From assembly GCF_014698015.1 (NCBI RefSeq), contig NZ_JACXBS010000001.1:806001-870000 (forward strand): a stretch of DNA of 64,000 nucleotides, written 5' to 3'. Positions 1-10,159 of the stretch are shown here, piece after piece (position 1 is the first letter of the stretch; every line of letters begins with the position of its first letter). The DNA comes from Kocuria sp. cx-455. GTDB taxonomy: Bacteria; Actinomycetota; Actinomycetes; Actinomycetales; Micrococcaceae. The position numbers were made by a program, and so were the translations under genes. The notes beneath the pieces were generated by a model. That model worked only from the letters and a program-made list of their open reading frames with translations, searched no databases and was not told the origin of the DNA.

Positions 1-2517
1 ATGATCCGTTACCTGGTCACCCTGCACGCCGGTGGTTCCACCATGCAGGGCACGCGTGACGGTGAACCGCGCGAGATCCACGTGGACGTCGACGACATCG
101 ACCACTTCGGTAACCGCCGCATCCGCGCGGTGGGTGAGCTGATCGAGAACCAGATCCGCACCGGCCTGTCCCGTATGGAGCGTGTGGTCCGTGAGCGGAT
201 GACCACCCAGGACGTCGAGGCCATCACGCCGCAGACCCTGATCAACATCCGCCCCGTGGTCGCCGCGATCAAGGAGTTCTTCGGAACCTCCCAGCTGTCG
301 CAGTTCATGGACCAGAACAACCCGCTGGCCGGTCTGACGCACAAGCGCCGTCTCTCCGCGCTGGGCCCGGGTGGTCTGTCCCGTGACCGCGCCGGCATGG
401 AAGTCCGTGACGTGCACCCCTCGCACTACGGCCGCATGTGCCCGATTGAAACCCCTGAGGGCTCCAACATCGGCCTGATCGGTTCGTTGGCGACCTACGC
501 GCGCATCAACCCCTTCGGTTTCATCGAGACCCCCTACCGCAAGGTTGTCAACGGAGTCGTCACCGACGAGGTCAGCTACCTCACCGCGGACGACGAGCGC
601 GGTGTCACCATTGCGCAGGCCAACGCCCCGTTGACCGAGGACAGCCACTTCGCCGAGGACGCCGTTCTGGCGCGTGCCTCCGATGGTTCCGGTGAAGCCG
701 TGCTGGTGGAGCCCTCCGACGTCGAGTTCATGGACGTGTCTCCGCGCCAGATGGTGTCGGTGGCCACCGCCCTGATCCCGTACCTCGAGCACGACGACGC
801 CAACCGCGCGTTGATGGGTGCCAACATGCAGCGTCAGGCTGTGCCGCTGTTGGTCTCGGAAGCACCGTTGGTCGGTACCGGTATGGAGCGTTACGCCGCG
901 ATGGACGCCGGCGATTCCGTGTTGGCGATCAAGCCCGGTGTGGTCGAGGAGGTCTCCGCCGATCAGGTGAAGGTCCTCAATGACGACGGCACCACCAAGC
1001 TCTACCCGATCAACAAGTTCGTTCGTTCGAACCCGGGTAACACCTACAATCAGCGCGTGATCGTTTCCGAGGGTGAGCGGATCGAGGACCGCACGGTCAT
1101 CGCGGACGGCCCGTCGACCGATCAGGGTGAACTGGCGCTGGGTAAGAACCTGCTGGTTGCCTACATGTCCTGGGAAGGCCTCAACTACGAGGACGCGATC
1201 ATCCTCTCCCAGCGGATGGTTTCCGAGGACGTCCTGACCTCGATCCACATCGAGGAGCACGAGATCGATGCCCGCGACACCAAGCTTGGTGCCGAGGAAA
1301 TCACCCGTGACATCCCCAACGTGTCCGAGGAAGTGCTCTCCGCCCTGGACGAACGCGGCATCATCCACATCGGCGCCGAGGTTCAGGCCGGTGACATCCT
1401 GGTGGGCAAGGTGACCCCCAAAGGTGAGACCGAATTGACCCCCGAGGAGCGCTTGCTGCGCGCCATTTTCGGTGAGAAGTCCCGCGAAGTGCGTGACACC
1501 TCCCTGAAGGTGCCCCACGGCGAGTCCGGTACGGTGATCGGCGTGCGCGTGTTCGACCGCGACGACGAGGACGACGACCTGCCCGCCGGCGTGAACCAGG
1601 TGGTTCGCGTGTACGTTGCGCAGAAGCGCAAGATCACCGACGGCGACAAGCTCGCGGGTCGGCACGGTAACAAGGGTGTGATTTCCAAGATCTTGCCCAT
1701 GGAGGACATGCCGTTCCTCGCGGACGGCACCCCCGTGGACGTGATCCTGAACCCGCTGGGTGTGCCCGGCCGGATGAACTTGGGCCAGGTGCTCGAGGTT
1801 CACACGGGTTGGCTTGCCAAGCAGGGCTGGAACATTGAGGGCAACCCCGAGTGGTTGGACCGCCTGGCCAACTTCCCGAAGAGCTCCGGGCCCACCAACG
1901 TGGCCACCCCGGTGTTCGACGGCGCTCGTGAGGACGAGATCTTCGACCTGTTGGACCACACGAACCCCACCCGTGACGGCGATCGTCTGATCGACCGCAG
2001 CGGTAAGGCCCTGTTGTTCGACGGTCGTTCGGGTCAGCCGTTCCCGGATCCCGTGTCCGTTGGTTACCAGTACATCTTGAAGCTCCACCACTTGGTGGAT
2101 GACAAGATTCACGCCCGTTCCACCGGCCCGTACTCCATGATCACCCAGCAGCCGCTGGGCGGTAAGGCCCAGTTCGGTGGTCAGCGCTTCGGTGAGATGG
2201 AGGTGTGGGCGTTGGAAGCGTACGGCGCCGCATACACCCTTCAGGAACTGCTCACCGTGAAGTCCGACGACGTCCACGGTCGCGTGAAGGTGTACGAAGC
2301 CATCGTCAAGGGTGAGAACATCCCAGAGCCGGGTGTACCCGAATCCTTCAAGGTGCTCATCAAGGAAATGCAGTCCCTGTGCCTGAATGTCGAAGTTCTC
2401 TCGGCGGATGGTAATGCGGTGGAGATGCGTGACTCCGAAGATGACAGCTTCCGTGCAGCCGACGAGCTCGGCATTGACCTTTCGCACTCCGAGCCCAGCT
2501 CGGTCGAAGAGGTCTGA
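1..2517 (+). CDS. rpoB: RNA polymerase beta subunit (3' part)
   Basis: Catalytic beta subunit of RNA polymerase, cut by the window start. The visible 838 codons lack roughly the first 330 residues of the actinobacterial protein; the ATG at position 1 is an internal Met of the conserved EYLVRLH-like segment, not the start. The rifampicin-binding region lies at nt 277-375 ([15 protein letters not shown] followed by [13 protein letters not shown]). The Asp, His and Ser most often changed in resistant mutants (nt 310-312, 340-342, 355-357) are wild type, so sensitivity at this target is inferred. The C-terminal clamp and the alpha/beta' contact regions ([20 protein letters not shown]) are intact. 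It is followed by rpoC after 64 nt, the usual rpoBC transcription unit. Confidence 0.98.
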   Translation: MIRYLVTLHAGGSTMQGTRDGEPREIHVDVDDIDHFGNRRIRAVGELIENQIRTGLSRMERVVRERMTTQDVEAITPQTLINIRPVVAAIKEFFGTSQLSQFMDQNNPLAGLTHKRRLSALGPGGLSRDRAGMEVRDVHPSHYGRMCPIETPEGSNIGLIGSLATYARINPFGFIETPYRKVVNGVVTDEVSYLTADDERGVTIAQANAPLTEDSHFAEDAVLARASDGSGEAVLVEPSDVEFMDVSPRQMVSVATALIPYLEHDDANRALMGANMQRQAVPLLVSEAPLVGTGMERYAAMDAGDSVLAIKPGVVEEVSADQVKVLNDDGTTKLYPINKFVRSNPGNTYNQRVIVSEGERIEDRTVIADGPSTDQGELALGKNLLVAYMSWEGLNYEDAIILSQRMVSEDVLTSIHIEEHEIDARDTKLGAEEITRDIPNVSEEVLSALDERGIIHIGAEVQAGDILVGKVTPKGETELTPEERLLRAIFGEKSREVRDTSLKVPHGESGTVIGVRVFDRDDEDDDLPAGVNQVVRVYVAQKRKITDGDKLAGRHGNKGVISKILPMEDMPFLADGTPVDVILNPLGVPGRMNLGQVLEVHTGWLAKQGWNIEGNPEWLDRLANFPKSSGPTNVATPVFDGAREDEIFDLLDHTNPTRDGDRLIDRSGKALLFDGRSGQPFPDPVSVGYQYILKLHHLVDDKIHARSTGPYSMITQQPLGGKAQFGGQRFGEMEVWALEAYGAAYTLQELLTVKSDDVHGRVKVYEAIVKGENIPEPGVPESFKVLIKEMQSLCLNVEVLSADGNAVEMRDSEDDSFRAADELGIDLSHSEPSSVEEV

Positions 2518-2581
2518 TTCCCAACTCGTAACCGGTAAGCACGAACCACTTCAGGATTTTCAGAAAGAGGGACAGGACCTT

Positions 2582-5500
2582 ATGTCCAACGATTCTTCAC
2601 TAGGCCTCATGCGCATTGGCCTGGCCACTGCGGACCAGATTCGTAGCTGGTCGTACGGCGAGGTCAAGAAGCCCGAAACCATTAACTACCGTACGCTCAA
2701 GCCCGAGAAGGACGGCTTGTTCTGTGAAAAGATTTTCGGCCCCACCCGGGACTGGGAGTGCTACTGCGGTAAGTACAAGCGTGTGCGCTACAAGGGCATC
2801 ATTTGTGAGCGTTGCGGTGTCGAGGTAACTCGCGCCAAGGTGCGTCGTGAGCGGATGGGGCACATTGAACTGGCCGCCTCCGTGACCCACATTTGGTACT
2901 TCAAGGGCGTCCCGTCGCGCCTGGGTTACCTGCTGGATCTGGCGCCCAAGGACCTCGAGAAGGTCATTTACTTCGCCGCGTACATGATCACGTCCGTGGA
3001 CGAGCAGGCCCGTCACGACGACCTGCCCAACCTGCAGGCCGCGATCGACCGCGAGAAGAAGCAGATGGCGGACACCCGCGACGCGGACATTGCCGCGATC
3101 GCTCGTGATCTCGAGACCGAGCTGGCGCGCGTCGAGGAAGAAGGCGGCAAGGCCGCTGAGAAGCGCAAGCTGCGTGACTCCGCTGATCGTCAGATGGCCA
3201 ACGTGCGCAAGCGCGCCGATCGGGAAATCGATCACATCGACAAGGTGTGGGACCGCTTCAAGAACCTCAAGGTCAACGACCTCGAGGGTGATGAGGCCCT
3301 GTACCGCCAGATGGTGGACCGCTACGGCATGTACTTCGAGGGCTCCATGGGCGCCGAAGCGATCAAGAAGCGTCTGGAGACCTTCGACCTGCAGGCCGAG
3401 TCCGAGGCGCTCAAGGAAACCATTGCCACGGGCAAGGGCCAGCGTAAGACCCGCGCCCTGAAGCGCCTCAAGGTGGTCAACGCGTTCCTGACCACGGACA
3501 ACTCGCCGCTGGGTATGGTTCTGGATGCCGTCCCGGTGATCCCGCCGGAGCTGCGCCCCATGGTCCAGCTCGACGGTGGTCGTTTCGCCACCTCGGACCT
3601 CAACGACCTGTACCGCCGCGTGATCAACCGCAACAACCGTTTGAAGCGTCTGCTGGATCTCGGTGCTCCCGAGATCATCGTGAACAACGAGAAGCGCATG
3701 CTCCAGGAAGCTGTTGACTCCCTGTTCGACAACGGCCGTCGCGGCCGCCCGGTCACCGGGCCGGGTAACCGCGCACTCAAGTCGCTGTCCGACATGCTCA
3801 AGGGTAAGCAGGGGCGTTTCCGTCAGAACCTGCTGGGTAAGCGCGTGGATTACTCGGGCCGTTCGGTCATCGTGGTGGGCCCGCAGTTGAAGTTGCACCA
3901 GTGCGGCCTGCCCAAGCAGATGGCTCTGGAACTGTTCAAGCCCTTTGTGATGAAGCGTCTGGTGGATCTCAACCACGCTCAGAACATCAAGTCCGCCAAG
4001 CGTATGGTGGAGCGTTACCGCCCGCAGGTGTGGGATGTCCTCGAAGAGGTCATCACCGAGCACCCGGTTCTGTTGAACCGTGCTCCCACCCTGCACCGTC
4101 TGGGTATCCAGGCGTTCGAGCCGCAGCTGGTGGAAGGTAAGGCCATTCAGCTGCACCCGCTCGTGTGTGGTGCGTTCAACGCCGACTTCGACGGTGACCA
4201 GATGGCAGTGCACCTGCCGCTGTCCCCGGAGGCTCAGGCCGAGGCCCGCGTGCTGATGTTGTCCTCGAACAACATCTTGAAGCCCTCGGACGGTAAGCCG
4301 ATCGCCCTGCCTTCGCAGGACATGATCATTGGTCTGTACCACTTGACCACCGTCCGTGACGGCTCTGCCGGTGAGGGCAACAGCTACTCGTCCGTGGCCG
4401 AGGCCATCATGGCCCACGACTCCGGCGAGCTGCACTTGAACTCCAAGTGCAAGATCGAGCTGGACGACTTCGTGCCGTACGCCGGCTGGGAGGCTCCCGA
4501 GGGTTGGGAACCCGGCCAGTCCGCCATTGTGGAAACCACCCTGGGTCGCGTGCTCTTCAACGAGACGCTGCCCGAGGACTACCCGTGGGACGAGAACGTC
4601 GCCGACAAGAAGCACTTGTCGTCGTTGGTGAACGATCTGGCAGAGCGTTACCCGATGACCCAGGTGGCGCACACCCTGGATCTGCTCAAGGACGCCGGTT
4701 TCCACTGGGCATCCCGCTCGGGTGTCACCGTGGCCATCTCGGACATCGCGACTCCGCCGGAGAAGCCCGCCATCATGGAGGGTTACGAGGCGCAGGCCGC
4801 GAAGATCCAGGGCCAGTACGACAAGGGCCTGATCGACGACGACGAGCGTCGTTCCGAATTGATCGACATCTGGTCCAAGGCAACCGACGAGGTCGCCGAG
4901 GCCATGCGTAAGAACCTGACCGCGAGCAACACCATTAACCGCATGGTGTCCTCCGGTGCACGTGGTAACTGGATGCAGGTCCGTCAGATCGCGGGTATCC
5001 GTGGTTTGGTGGCCAACCCCAAGGGTGAAATCATGCCCCGTCCGATCAAGTCCTCCTACCGCGAGGGCCTGTCGGTGCTGGAGTACTTCATCGCGACCCA
5101 CGGTGCTCGTAAGGGTCTGGCCGATACCGCGTTGCGTACCGCCAACTCGGGTTACCTGACCCGTCGTCTGGTGGATGTGTCCCAGGATGTCATTGTTCGC
5201 GAGGCCGACTGCCAGACCCGCCGCGGTCTGGTGCTGCCCGTGTCGGAGGTCGACGAGTCCGGCGTGCGTTCGTTGCACGAGGACGTCGAGAACACCGTGC
5301 ACGGTCGTGTGCTGGCCACCGATGTGGTTGATGCGAACGGCGAGATTGTGGCCGATGCGGGCCAGGACATGTCCGACGCCCTGATCAACAAGCTGTTCAC
5401 CGCCGGTATCGACGAGGTTCGCGTGCGCTCCGTGCTCACGTGTGAATCCGCCGTGGGTGTGTGTGCCGCTTGCTACGGTCGCTCCCTGGCCACCAACCAG

Positions 5501-6472
5501 TTGGTGGACATCGGAGAGGCCGTGGGCATCGTGGCTGCGCAGTCGATCGGTGAACCCGGTACCCAGCTGACCATGCGTACCTTCCACACCGGTGGTGTTG
5601 CCTCCTCGGACGGTGACATCACCCAGGGTCTGCCCCGTATTCAGGAGCTCTTCGAGGCGCGTACCCCCAAGGGTGTCGCCCCGATCTCCGAGGTGGCCGG
5701 CCGCGTGCGCATCGAAGACACCGACAAGTCCCTCAAGATCGTCATTGTCCCGGACAACGGCGACGAGGAATTTGCCTACCCGGTGCTGCGTCGCGCCAAG
5801 CTGCTCGTGCACGATGGCGATTCAGTAGTGGTCGGTCAGCAGCTCGTGACCGGTGCGATCGATCCCAAGGAGGTGCTGCGTATTCGCGGTCCCCGTGAGG
5901 CTCAAAAGCACCTGGTGGACGAGGTCCAGGGCGTGTACCGCTCCCAGGGTGTGGGCATCCACGACAAGCACGTGGAGGTCATCGTCCGTCAGATGCTGCG
6001 TCGCGTGACCATCATTGAGTCCGGCGACACCGCGTTGCTGCCGGGCGAGTTGGTGGACAGCGTGCGCTTCCTGGAGGCCAACCGCGGAGCGGTGTCCGAG
6101 AGTAAGCGTCCCGCCGCGGGTCGTCCGGAGCTGATGGGTATCACCAAGGCTTCGCTGGCCACCGACTCGTGGCTGTCCGCCGCGTCCTTCCAGGAGACCA
6201 CCCGCGTGCTGACGCAGGCGGCCATGGAAGGTAAGTCGGATCCGCTGCTGGGTCTGAAGGAGAACGTGATCATCGGTAAGCTCATCCCGGCCGGCACCGG
6301 CCTGGCACGGTACAACAACGTGGACGTTGAGCCCACCGAGGAAGCCAAGGCATCCATGTTCACCGATCCTTCCGCGTTCGCTGACTTCAGCTACGCCGAG
6401 GAGAACTCGGGTGCGTTGGGTTCGGAGTTCCAGGCCATCCCGTTGGATGACTACGACTTCGGCACCAACTGA
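2582..6472 (+). CDS. rpoC: RNA polymerase beta' subunit
   Basis: Beta' subunit of RNA polymerase, 1296 aa, carrying the active-site Mg-binding motif [10 protein letters not shown] near residue 533 (nt about 4180) and the N-terminal zinc ribbon (CYCGKYKR ... CERCG) around residues 60-80. The bridge-helix/trigger-loop region ([16 protein letters not shown]) is present near nt 5550-5595. The ATG at 2582 is chosen because it gives the family N-terminus [15 protein letters not shown] and is preceded by an AAAGAGG ribosome site (2564-2570). The same frame is open upstream into rpoB, but that part is not conserved. It is cotranscribed with rpoB and ends just before a long hairpin. Confidence 0.98.
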   Translation: MSNDSSLGLMRIGLATADQIRSWSYGEVKKPETINYRTLKPEKDGLFCEKIFGPTRDWECYCGKYKRVRYKGIICERCGVEVTRAKVRRERMGHIELAASVTHIWYFKGVPSRLGYLLDLAPKDLEKVIYFAAYMITSVDEQARHDDLPNLQAAIDREKKQMADTRDADIAAIARDLETELARVEEEGGKAAEKRKLRDSADRQMANVRKRADREIDHIDKVWDRFKNLKVNDLEGDEALYRQMVDRYGMYFEGSMGAEAIKKRLETFDLQAESEALKETIATGKGQRKTRALKRLKVVNAFLTTDNSPLGMVLDAVPVIPPELRPMVQLDGGRFATSDLNDLYRRVINRNNRLKRLLDLGAPEIIVNNEKRMLQEAVDSLFDNGRRGRPVTGPGNRALKSLSDMLKGKQGRFRQNLLGKRVDYSGRSVIVVGPQLKLHQCGLPKQMALELFKPFVMKRLVDLNHAQNIKSAKRMVERYRPQVWDVLEEVITEHPVLLNRAPTLHRLGIQAFEPQLVEGKAIQLHPLVCGAFNADFDGDQMAVHLPLSPEAQAEARVLMLSSNNILKPSDGKPIALPSQDMIIGLYHLTTVRDGSAGEGNSYSSVAEAIMAHDSGELHLNSKCKIELDDFVPYAGWEAPEGWEPGQSAIVETTLGRVLFNETLPEDYPWDENVADKKHLSSLVNDLAERYPMTQVAHTLDLLKDAGFHWASRSGVTVAISDIATPPEKPAIMEGYEAQAAKIQGQYDKGLIDDDERRSELIDIWSKATDEVAEAMRKNLTASNTINRMVSSGARGNWMQVRQIAGIRGLVANPKGEIMPRPIKSSYREGLSVLEYFIATHGARKGLADTALRTANSGYLTRRLVDVSQDVIVREADCQTRRGLVLPVSEVDESGVRSLHEDVENTVHGRVLATDVVDANGEIVADAGQDMSDALINKLFTAGIDEVRVRSVLTCESAVGVCAACYGRSLATNQLVDIGEAVGIVAAQSIGEPGTQLTMRTFHTGGVASSDGDITQGLPRIQELFEARTPKGVAPISEVAGRVRIEDTDKSLKIVIVPDNGDEEFAYPVLRRAKLLVHDGDSVVVGQQLVTGAIDPKEVLRIRGPREAQKHLVDEVQGVYRSQGVGIHDKHVEVIVRQMLRRVTIIESGDTALLPGELVDSVRFLEANRGAVSESKRPAAGRPELMGITKASLATDSWLSAASFQETTRVLTQAAMEGKSDPLLGLKENVIIGKLIPAGTGLARYNNVDVEPTEEAKASMFTDPSAFADFSYAEENSGALGSEFQAIPLDDYDFGTN

Positions 6473-6510
6473 TTGTTCGCTCCGGTAGCTGAGCTGCCGT
6501 AGCCGTTCGA

Positions 6511-6550
6511 CCGAAGGCCGGCCCCCACACGTGTGGGGGCCGGCCTTCGG
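6511..6550 (+). terminator. Perfect 40-bp palindrome after rpoC
   Basis: Positions 6511-6530 and 6531-6550 are exact reverse complements, with no intervening loop in the DNA (in RNA the centre CACACGTGTG would open to form one). It lies 38 nt after the rpoC stop and is followed by no T tract. It is probably the rpoBC terminator, possibly acting in both directions. Factor-independent efficiency without a U tract is uncertain. Confidence 0.8.
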
Positions 6551-6627
6551 CGTTGGTCGGGAGACTACGCTGAGAACAATGCATGTCGGTAGCCGTATCC
6601 ACTGATGCGGCGGGGGAGGAGGCTGGG

Positions 6628-7389
6628 ATGGCGAATTCGACGTCGGGGGATTCGGTTCTCGCCCGCGTAGAACGGATCCTCGCCGCGTTCGGTTCCGACA
6701 CCCCGGTGCTCCAGCTCAGGGACATTGCCCGGTTCGCCCAGCTTCCGCCGTCCACCGCGCATCGATTGTTGGCCGAGATGAAACGGATCGGGTGGATCGA
6801 GCCCACCGGAGGCCAGGGCTACCGTGTGGGAACCCGGTTGTGGGAATTGGCCTCTCGGGCGGCGCTGGCGGAAGACTTGGCGTCCGTGGCCATTCCGTTC
6901 ATGTCGGACGTGCACGCGGTGCTGCGCCAGCACGTGCACGTGGGCGTGGTGGAGGGCGATGACGTCCTGTTCGCCGAACGTATCCTCGGTAAGAATTCGG
7001 ATGTGCCCCTGCGCTCGAACGTGGCCGGTCGATTGCCCCTGCACCAGTCTGCGGCGGGACTGGTGCTCCTGTCCCAGTACCCCGAGTCATTCGTCGGGGA
7101 ATATTGCCAACGAGTGCGGGACGAGACGTTCCCCGAGGGAATTCCCGCCGACCGTCTCATGACCGATCTGCGGCGTTTTGCCCAGCGTGGCTACGCTCTG
7201 CAACGTGGCCGGATTGATGAGGGCACCGGCGGAATCTCGGTCCCGGTTCGGGTTCCGCAGGCCCACCGCCCGGTGGCCCTGGGCGTGGTCATGGCGTTGG
7301 AGGACATGGGCGCTGCGGAGGTGCCCGGGATCGTACAAACGTTACGGGTTGCATCTCACGGAATTTCCCGTGCCATGGGGGCCCTCTAA
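6628..7389 (+). CDS. IclR-family regulator, probably of pobA (PobR-like)
   Basis: A 253-aa IclR-type transcription factor: an N-terminal winged helix-turn-helix (about residues 10-70, including LRDIARFAQLPPSTAHRLL) and a C-terminal effector-binding domain (about 85-250). The ATG at 6628 is preferred to the in-frame ATG at 6583 because a strong GGGAGGAGG ribosome site sits 7-8 nt upstream. It lies immediately upstream of pobA on the same strand. IclR proteins commonly activate aromatic catabolism genes (PobR, PcaU, PcaR). A role in controlling pobA is inferred from position and from the inverted repeat at 7454-7473. It is clearly different in sequence from the second IclR protein at 15696. Confidence 0.85.
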   Translation: MANSTSGDSVLARVERILAAFGSDTPVLQLRDIARFAQLPPSTAHRLLAEMKRIGWIEPTGGQGYRVGTRLWELASRAALAEDLASVAIPFMSDVHAVLRQHVHVGVVEGDDVLFAERILGKNSDVPLRSNVAGRLPLHQSAAGLVLLSQYPESFVGEYCQRVRDETFPEGIPADRLMTDLRRFAQRGYALQRGRIDEGTGGISVPVRVPQAHRPVALGVVMALEDMGAAEVPGIVQTLRVASHGISRAMGAL

Positions 7390-7453
7390 CAACTTGGTGA
7401 GGTTGTTCTTCGGCTTGTTCCGGGAGTGCGCCCCCGGGGGTCATACTCCCGCA

Positions 7454-7473
7454 TGTTCTCATTGAATGGAACA
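7454..7473. promoter_or_regulatory. Putative IclR operator upstream of pobA
   Basis: Inverted repeat TGTTC-N10-GAACA, nested inside a second inverted pair CCGCAT (7449-7454) and ATGCGG (7480-7485). A good -10 element CATAAT lies at 7501-7506 with no convincing -35, which fits an activator-dependent promoter; the repeat would then sit about 40-60 bp upstream of the start of transcription. Assignment to an IclR protein is inference. Confidence 0.5.
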
Positions 7474-7534
7474 ACTGTGATGCGGACCATGGCCGCCCAG
7501 CATAATGTGAGTGACACGTGCGCAAGGAGGACAC

Positions 7535-8731
7535 ATGGTCAAAGAGCGAACAATTGTAGAGACCCAGGTGGGCATCGTGGGTGCCGGCCCCGCCGGACTG
7601 ATGCTTTCCCACCTGCTGTACAAGGCGGGCATCGACAGCGTTGTGGTGGAGGCCCGCTCCCACGACGAGATCGCGAATACCCACCGCGCCGGCATTCTTG
7701 AGGCCGGCACCGTCAGGATGTTGGCGGAAACCGGAGTGGGTGGTCGGGTCCTGACCGAAGGCCACGAGCACGAGGGCACCACTTTGCGGTTCGAAGGTGT
7801 CAGTCACCGCATCGACTTCCAGAAACTCGTGGGCGAGTCCGTGTGGCTCTATCCGCAGAACGAGGTGTTCGTCGATCTTGCCGCGGCGCGCAAGCGCGAC
7901 GGCGGCGACGTCCGCTACGAGGTCACCGACACCCAGATCAGTGACCTCACCTCCGACCAGCCCAAGATCCTGAGCACCACGGCCGACGGCGAGGAGCTCG
8001 AGATCCGTTGCAGGATCCTGGTCGGAGCGGACGGTTCCAAGGGCATTTCCAAACGTCAGATCCCCGCCGACGTCCGCACGGACAACTTCATCGAGTACCC
8101 GTTCGCGTGGTTCGGCATCCTGTGCGAGGCCCCGGCCTCCGCTCCCGAGTTGATTTACGCGAACTCGGAGCACGGCTTTGCCCTGATCTCCCAGCGCAGT
8201 GACACGGTCCAGCGCATGTATTTCCAGTGTGACCCCAATGAGAACGTGGCGGACTGGGACGATGAGCGCATCTGGGCGGAGTTGCAGCGTCGCATCGACG
8301 GCCCGGACGGTCTGCAGTTGCAGCGCGGCAAAATTTTCGACAAGACCGTCCTGCCGTTCCGTTCCTACGTCTGTGAACCGCTGCGCTACGGGAACATGTT
8401 CCTGGTGGGGGACGCCGGTCACACGGTTCCGCCCACGGGTGCCAAGGGCTTGAACCTGGCCTTTTGCGATGTGCGCGTGCTGGCCCCGGCCATCATCGAC
8501 TTCTTCGACAACGGTGATGAAAGCGGCCTGGCGGAGTATTCGGCCAAGGCCCTGGAACGCATTTGGAAGGCTCAGAACTTCTCGTACTGGGCCACCAACC
8601 TCATGCACATCCAGCCCGGGGAGAATCCCTTCAACCAGAAGCGCCGCCGCGGCGAGTTCGCGTCCATCACCGGATCGGAGCGCGGATCCGCCTACTTCGC
8701 GGAGTGCTACACCGGCTGGCCGGATCAATGA
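7535..8731 (+). CDS. pobA: 4-hydroxybenzoate 3-monooxygenase
   Basis: Flavoprotein hydroxylase that converts 4-hydroxybenzoate to protocatechuate with NAD(P)H and O2. The 398-aa length matches PobA (about 394). Visible motifs are the FAD dinucleotide fold GIVGAGPAGL (residues 13-22), the DG segment (VGADGSKGISKRQ) and the second FAD motif GDAGHTVPPTGAKG near residue 292. The start at 5'-ATGGTCAAAGAG (7535) follows an AAGGAGG site at 7524-7530, 4 nt upstream; the frame extends a few codons further up without support. It lies 44 nt upstream of pcaH with no terminator, so it feeds its product directly to the ring-cleavage operon and is probably cotranscribed with it. Confidence 0.95.
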   Translation: MVKERTIVETQVGIVGAGPAGLMLSHLLYKAGIDSVVVEARSHDEIANTHRAGILEAGTVRMLAETGVGGRVLTEGHEHEGTTLRFEGVSHRIDFQKLVGESVWLYPQNEVFVDLAAARKRDGGDVRYEVTDTQISDLTSDQPKILSTTADGEELEIRCRILVGADGSKGISKRQIPADVRTDNFIEYPFAWFGILCEAPASAPELIYANSEHGFALISQRSDTVQRMYFQCDPNENVADWDDERIWAELQRRIDGPDGLQLQRGKIFDKTVLPFRSYVCEPLRYGNMFLVGDAGHTVPPTGAKGLNLAFCDVRVLAPAIIDFFDNGDESGLAEYSAKALERIWKAQNFSYWATNLMHIQPGENPFNQKRRRGEFASITGSERGSAYFAECYTGWPDQ

Positions 8732-8775
8732 GCCACACACTATCCACCGCAGCTCTGTCCCTAAGGAGATGAATG

Positions 8776-9591
8776 ATGGCAGCTGAGAATCCAGAGGACG
8801 CCTTCGAGCCGCTCACGGCCAAGGGCGCCGATGACGCCGCTGACAGCCAGGACCAGCTCAACAACGAGATGGCCGGAATCGCCAAGCAGTACGAGGAGTC
8901 CGGTCGTACGGAAACCCAGCCGCGGCTGGACTACGCGCCCTACCGCAGCTCCATCCTGCGCCACCCGACCAAGGACCCGCGCCACGCGGACCCGGAGACC
9001 ATTGAGCTTTACGCTCCGGCCTTCGGTGAGCGGGACGTGCACAAGCTCGAGTCGGATTTGACCATTCAGGACGGCGGCGAACCGATCGGTGAGCGCATCC
9101 GCATCAACGGCCGCGTGCTGGACGGTGATGGCCGCCCCGTGCGCAATCAGCTGGTGGAGATCTGGCAGGCCAACGCGGCCGGTCGCTACATTCACAAGCG
9201 CGATCAGCACCCCGCGCCCATTGATCCGAACTTCACGGGCGTGGGCCGCTGCATCACCGGTGATGACGGGTCCTATTCGTTCGTGACGATCAAGCCCGGA
9301 CCGTATCCGTGGAAGAACCACCAGAACGCATGGCGCCCGGCGCACGTGCACTTCTCACTGTTCGGCACGGACTTCACCCAGCGCATGATCACCCAGATGT
9401 ACTTCCCGGGCGATCCACTGTTCGCGTTGGATCCCATTTATCAGTCGATCGTGGATCCCAAGGCCCGCGAACGCCTCGTGGCCGACTACGACCACAACGT
9501 GTCCGAGCACGAGTGGCTGCTGGGCTACACATGGGACATCGTGTTGAGCGGTTCCAACCGGACCTGGACGGAGGACGACAGCAATGTCTGA
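8776..9591 (+). CDS. pcaH: Protocatechuate 3,4-dioxygenase beta subunit
   Basis: Iron-bearing beta subunit of the intradiol dioxygenase that opens protocatechuate to 3-carboxy-cis,cis-muconate. The four ferric ligands of the family are all present: Tyr138 (GRYIHKRD), Tyr177 (GPYPW), His190 and His192 (RPAHVHFS). It is 271 aa long. Two adjacent ATGs occur (8773 and 8776); the second is favoured by 7-nt spacing from AAGGAG (8763-8768). The 3' end overlaps the start of pcaG by 8 nt, indicating translational coupling of the two subunits. Confidence 0.96.
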   Translation: MAAENPEDAFEPLTAKGADDAADSQDQLNNEMAGIAKQYEESGRTETQPRLDYAPYRSSILRHPTKDPRHADPETIELYAPAFGERDVHKLESDLTIQDGGEPIGERIRINGRVLDGDGRPVRNQLVEIWQANAAGRYIHKRDQHPAPIDPNFTGVGRCITGDDGSYSFVTIKPGPYPWKNHQNAWRPAHVHFSLFGTDFTQRMITQMYFPGDPLFALDPIYQSIVDPKARERLVADYDHNVSEHEWLLGYTWDIVLSGSNRTWTEDDSNV

Positions 9592-10159
9592 GAACACCCA
9601 ACGCCTGGTACCCACCCCGGGCCAAACCATTGGCCCGTTCTACGGGTACGCGCTGCCGTACGAGAACGGTGAGAATCTGGTGGACCGATCCCGCCCCGGC
9701 GCCGTGCGCCTGCACGGCACCGTCTACGACGGCCACGGCGTACCCGTGCCCGACTCCATGCTGGAGATCTGGCAGGCGGACGAGGAAGGCAACGTCTCCC
9801 AGGAGACCGGCTCGTTGCTCCGCGACGGCTACACGTTCACCGGATTCGGCCGCGTGGCCGTGGACAACGAGGGCCACTACACCTTCACCACGGTCAACCC
9901 CGGCCCCACCGAGGCAGGCAAGGCGTCGTTCATCTGCCTGACCGTGTTCGCCCGCGGCCTGCTCAATCGGCTGTTCACGCGCATCTACCTGCCCGAGGAC
10001 ACCGACGCACTCGCCAATGACCCGCTGCTGTCGGGCCTGTCGGACGACGAGCGAGCCACCCTGGTTGCCACTCGCGAAGCGGACGGCTCGTTGCGCTTCG
10101 ACGTGCACCTGCAGGGTGACGGAGAGACCGTGTTCCTGGCCTACCCGGGGCTTGAATGA
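9584..10159 (+). CDS. pcaG: Protocatechuate 3,4-dioxygenase alpha subunit
   Basis: Structural alpha subunit (191 aa) of the alpha-beta dioxygenase. It begins with the TPGQTIGPFYGYALP segment typical of PcaG and carries the intradiol-dioxygenase beta-sandwich, but not the full Tyr/Tyr/His/His ligand set of PcaH, as expected for this subunit. Its ATG lies inside the end of pcaH, and its TGA shares an ATGA overlap with pcaB, so the genes are tightly coupled. Confidence 0.95.
   Translation: MSENTQRLVPTPGQTIGPFYGYALPYENGENLVDRSRPGAVRLHGTVYDGHGVPVPDSMLEIWQADEEGNVSQETGSLLRDGYTFTGFGRVAVDNEGHYTFTTVNPGPTEAGKASFICLTVFARGLLNRLFTRIYLPEDTDALANDPLLSGLSDDERATLVATREADGSLRFDVHLQGDGETVFLAYPGLE

Noticed and set aside
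277-375. Rifampicin resistance changes in rpoB
   Set aside because: Key Asp, His and Ser positions read as wild type.
2387-2581. Longer rpoC start inside rpoB
   Set aside because: The extra residues are a frame-shifted reading of rpoB; the ribosome site and conserved N-terminus point to 2582.
2600-5812. A 1070-codon open frame on the minus strand
   Set aside because: It is fully antisense to rpoC, has His/Val/Gly-rich composition typical of the reverse strand of GC-rich codons and shows no domain.
7289-8740. A 483-codon minus-strand open frame
   Set aside because: Antisense of pobA and the regulator end; no conserved motif.
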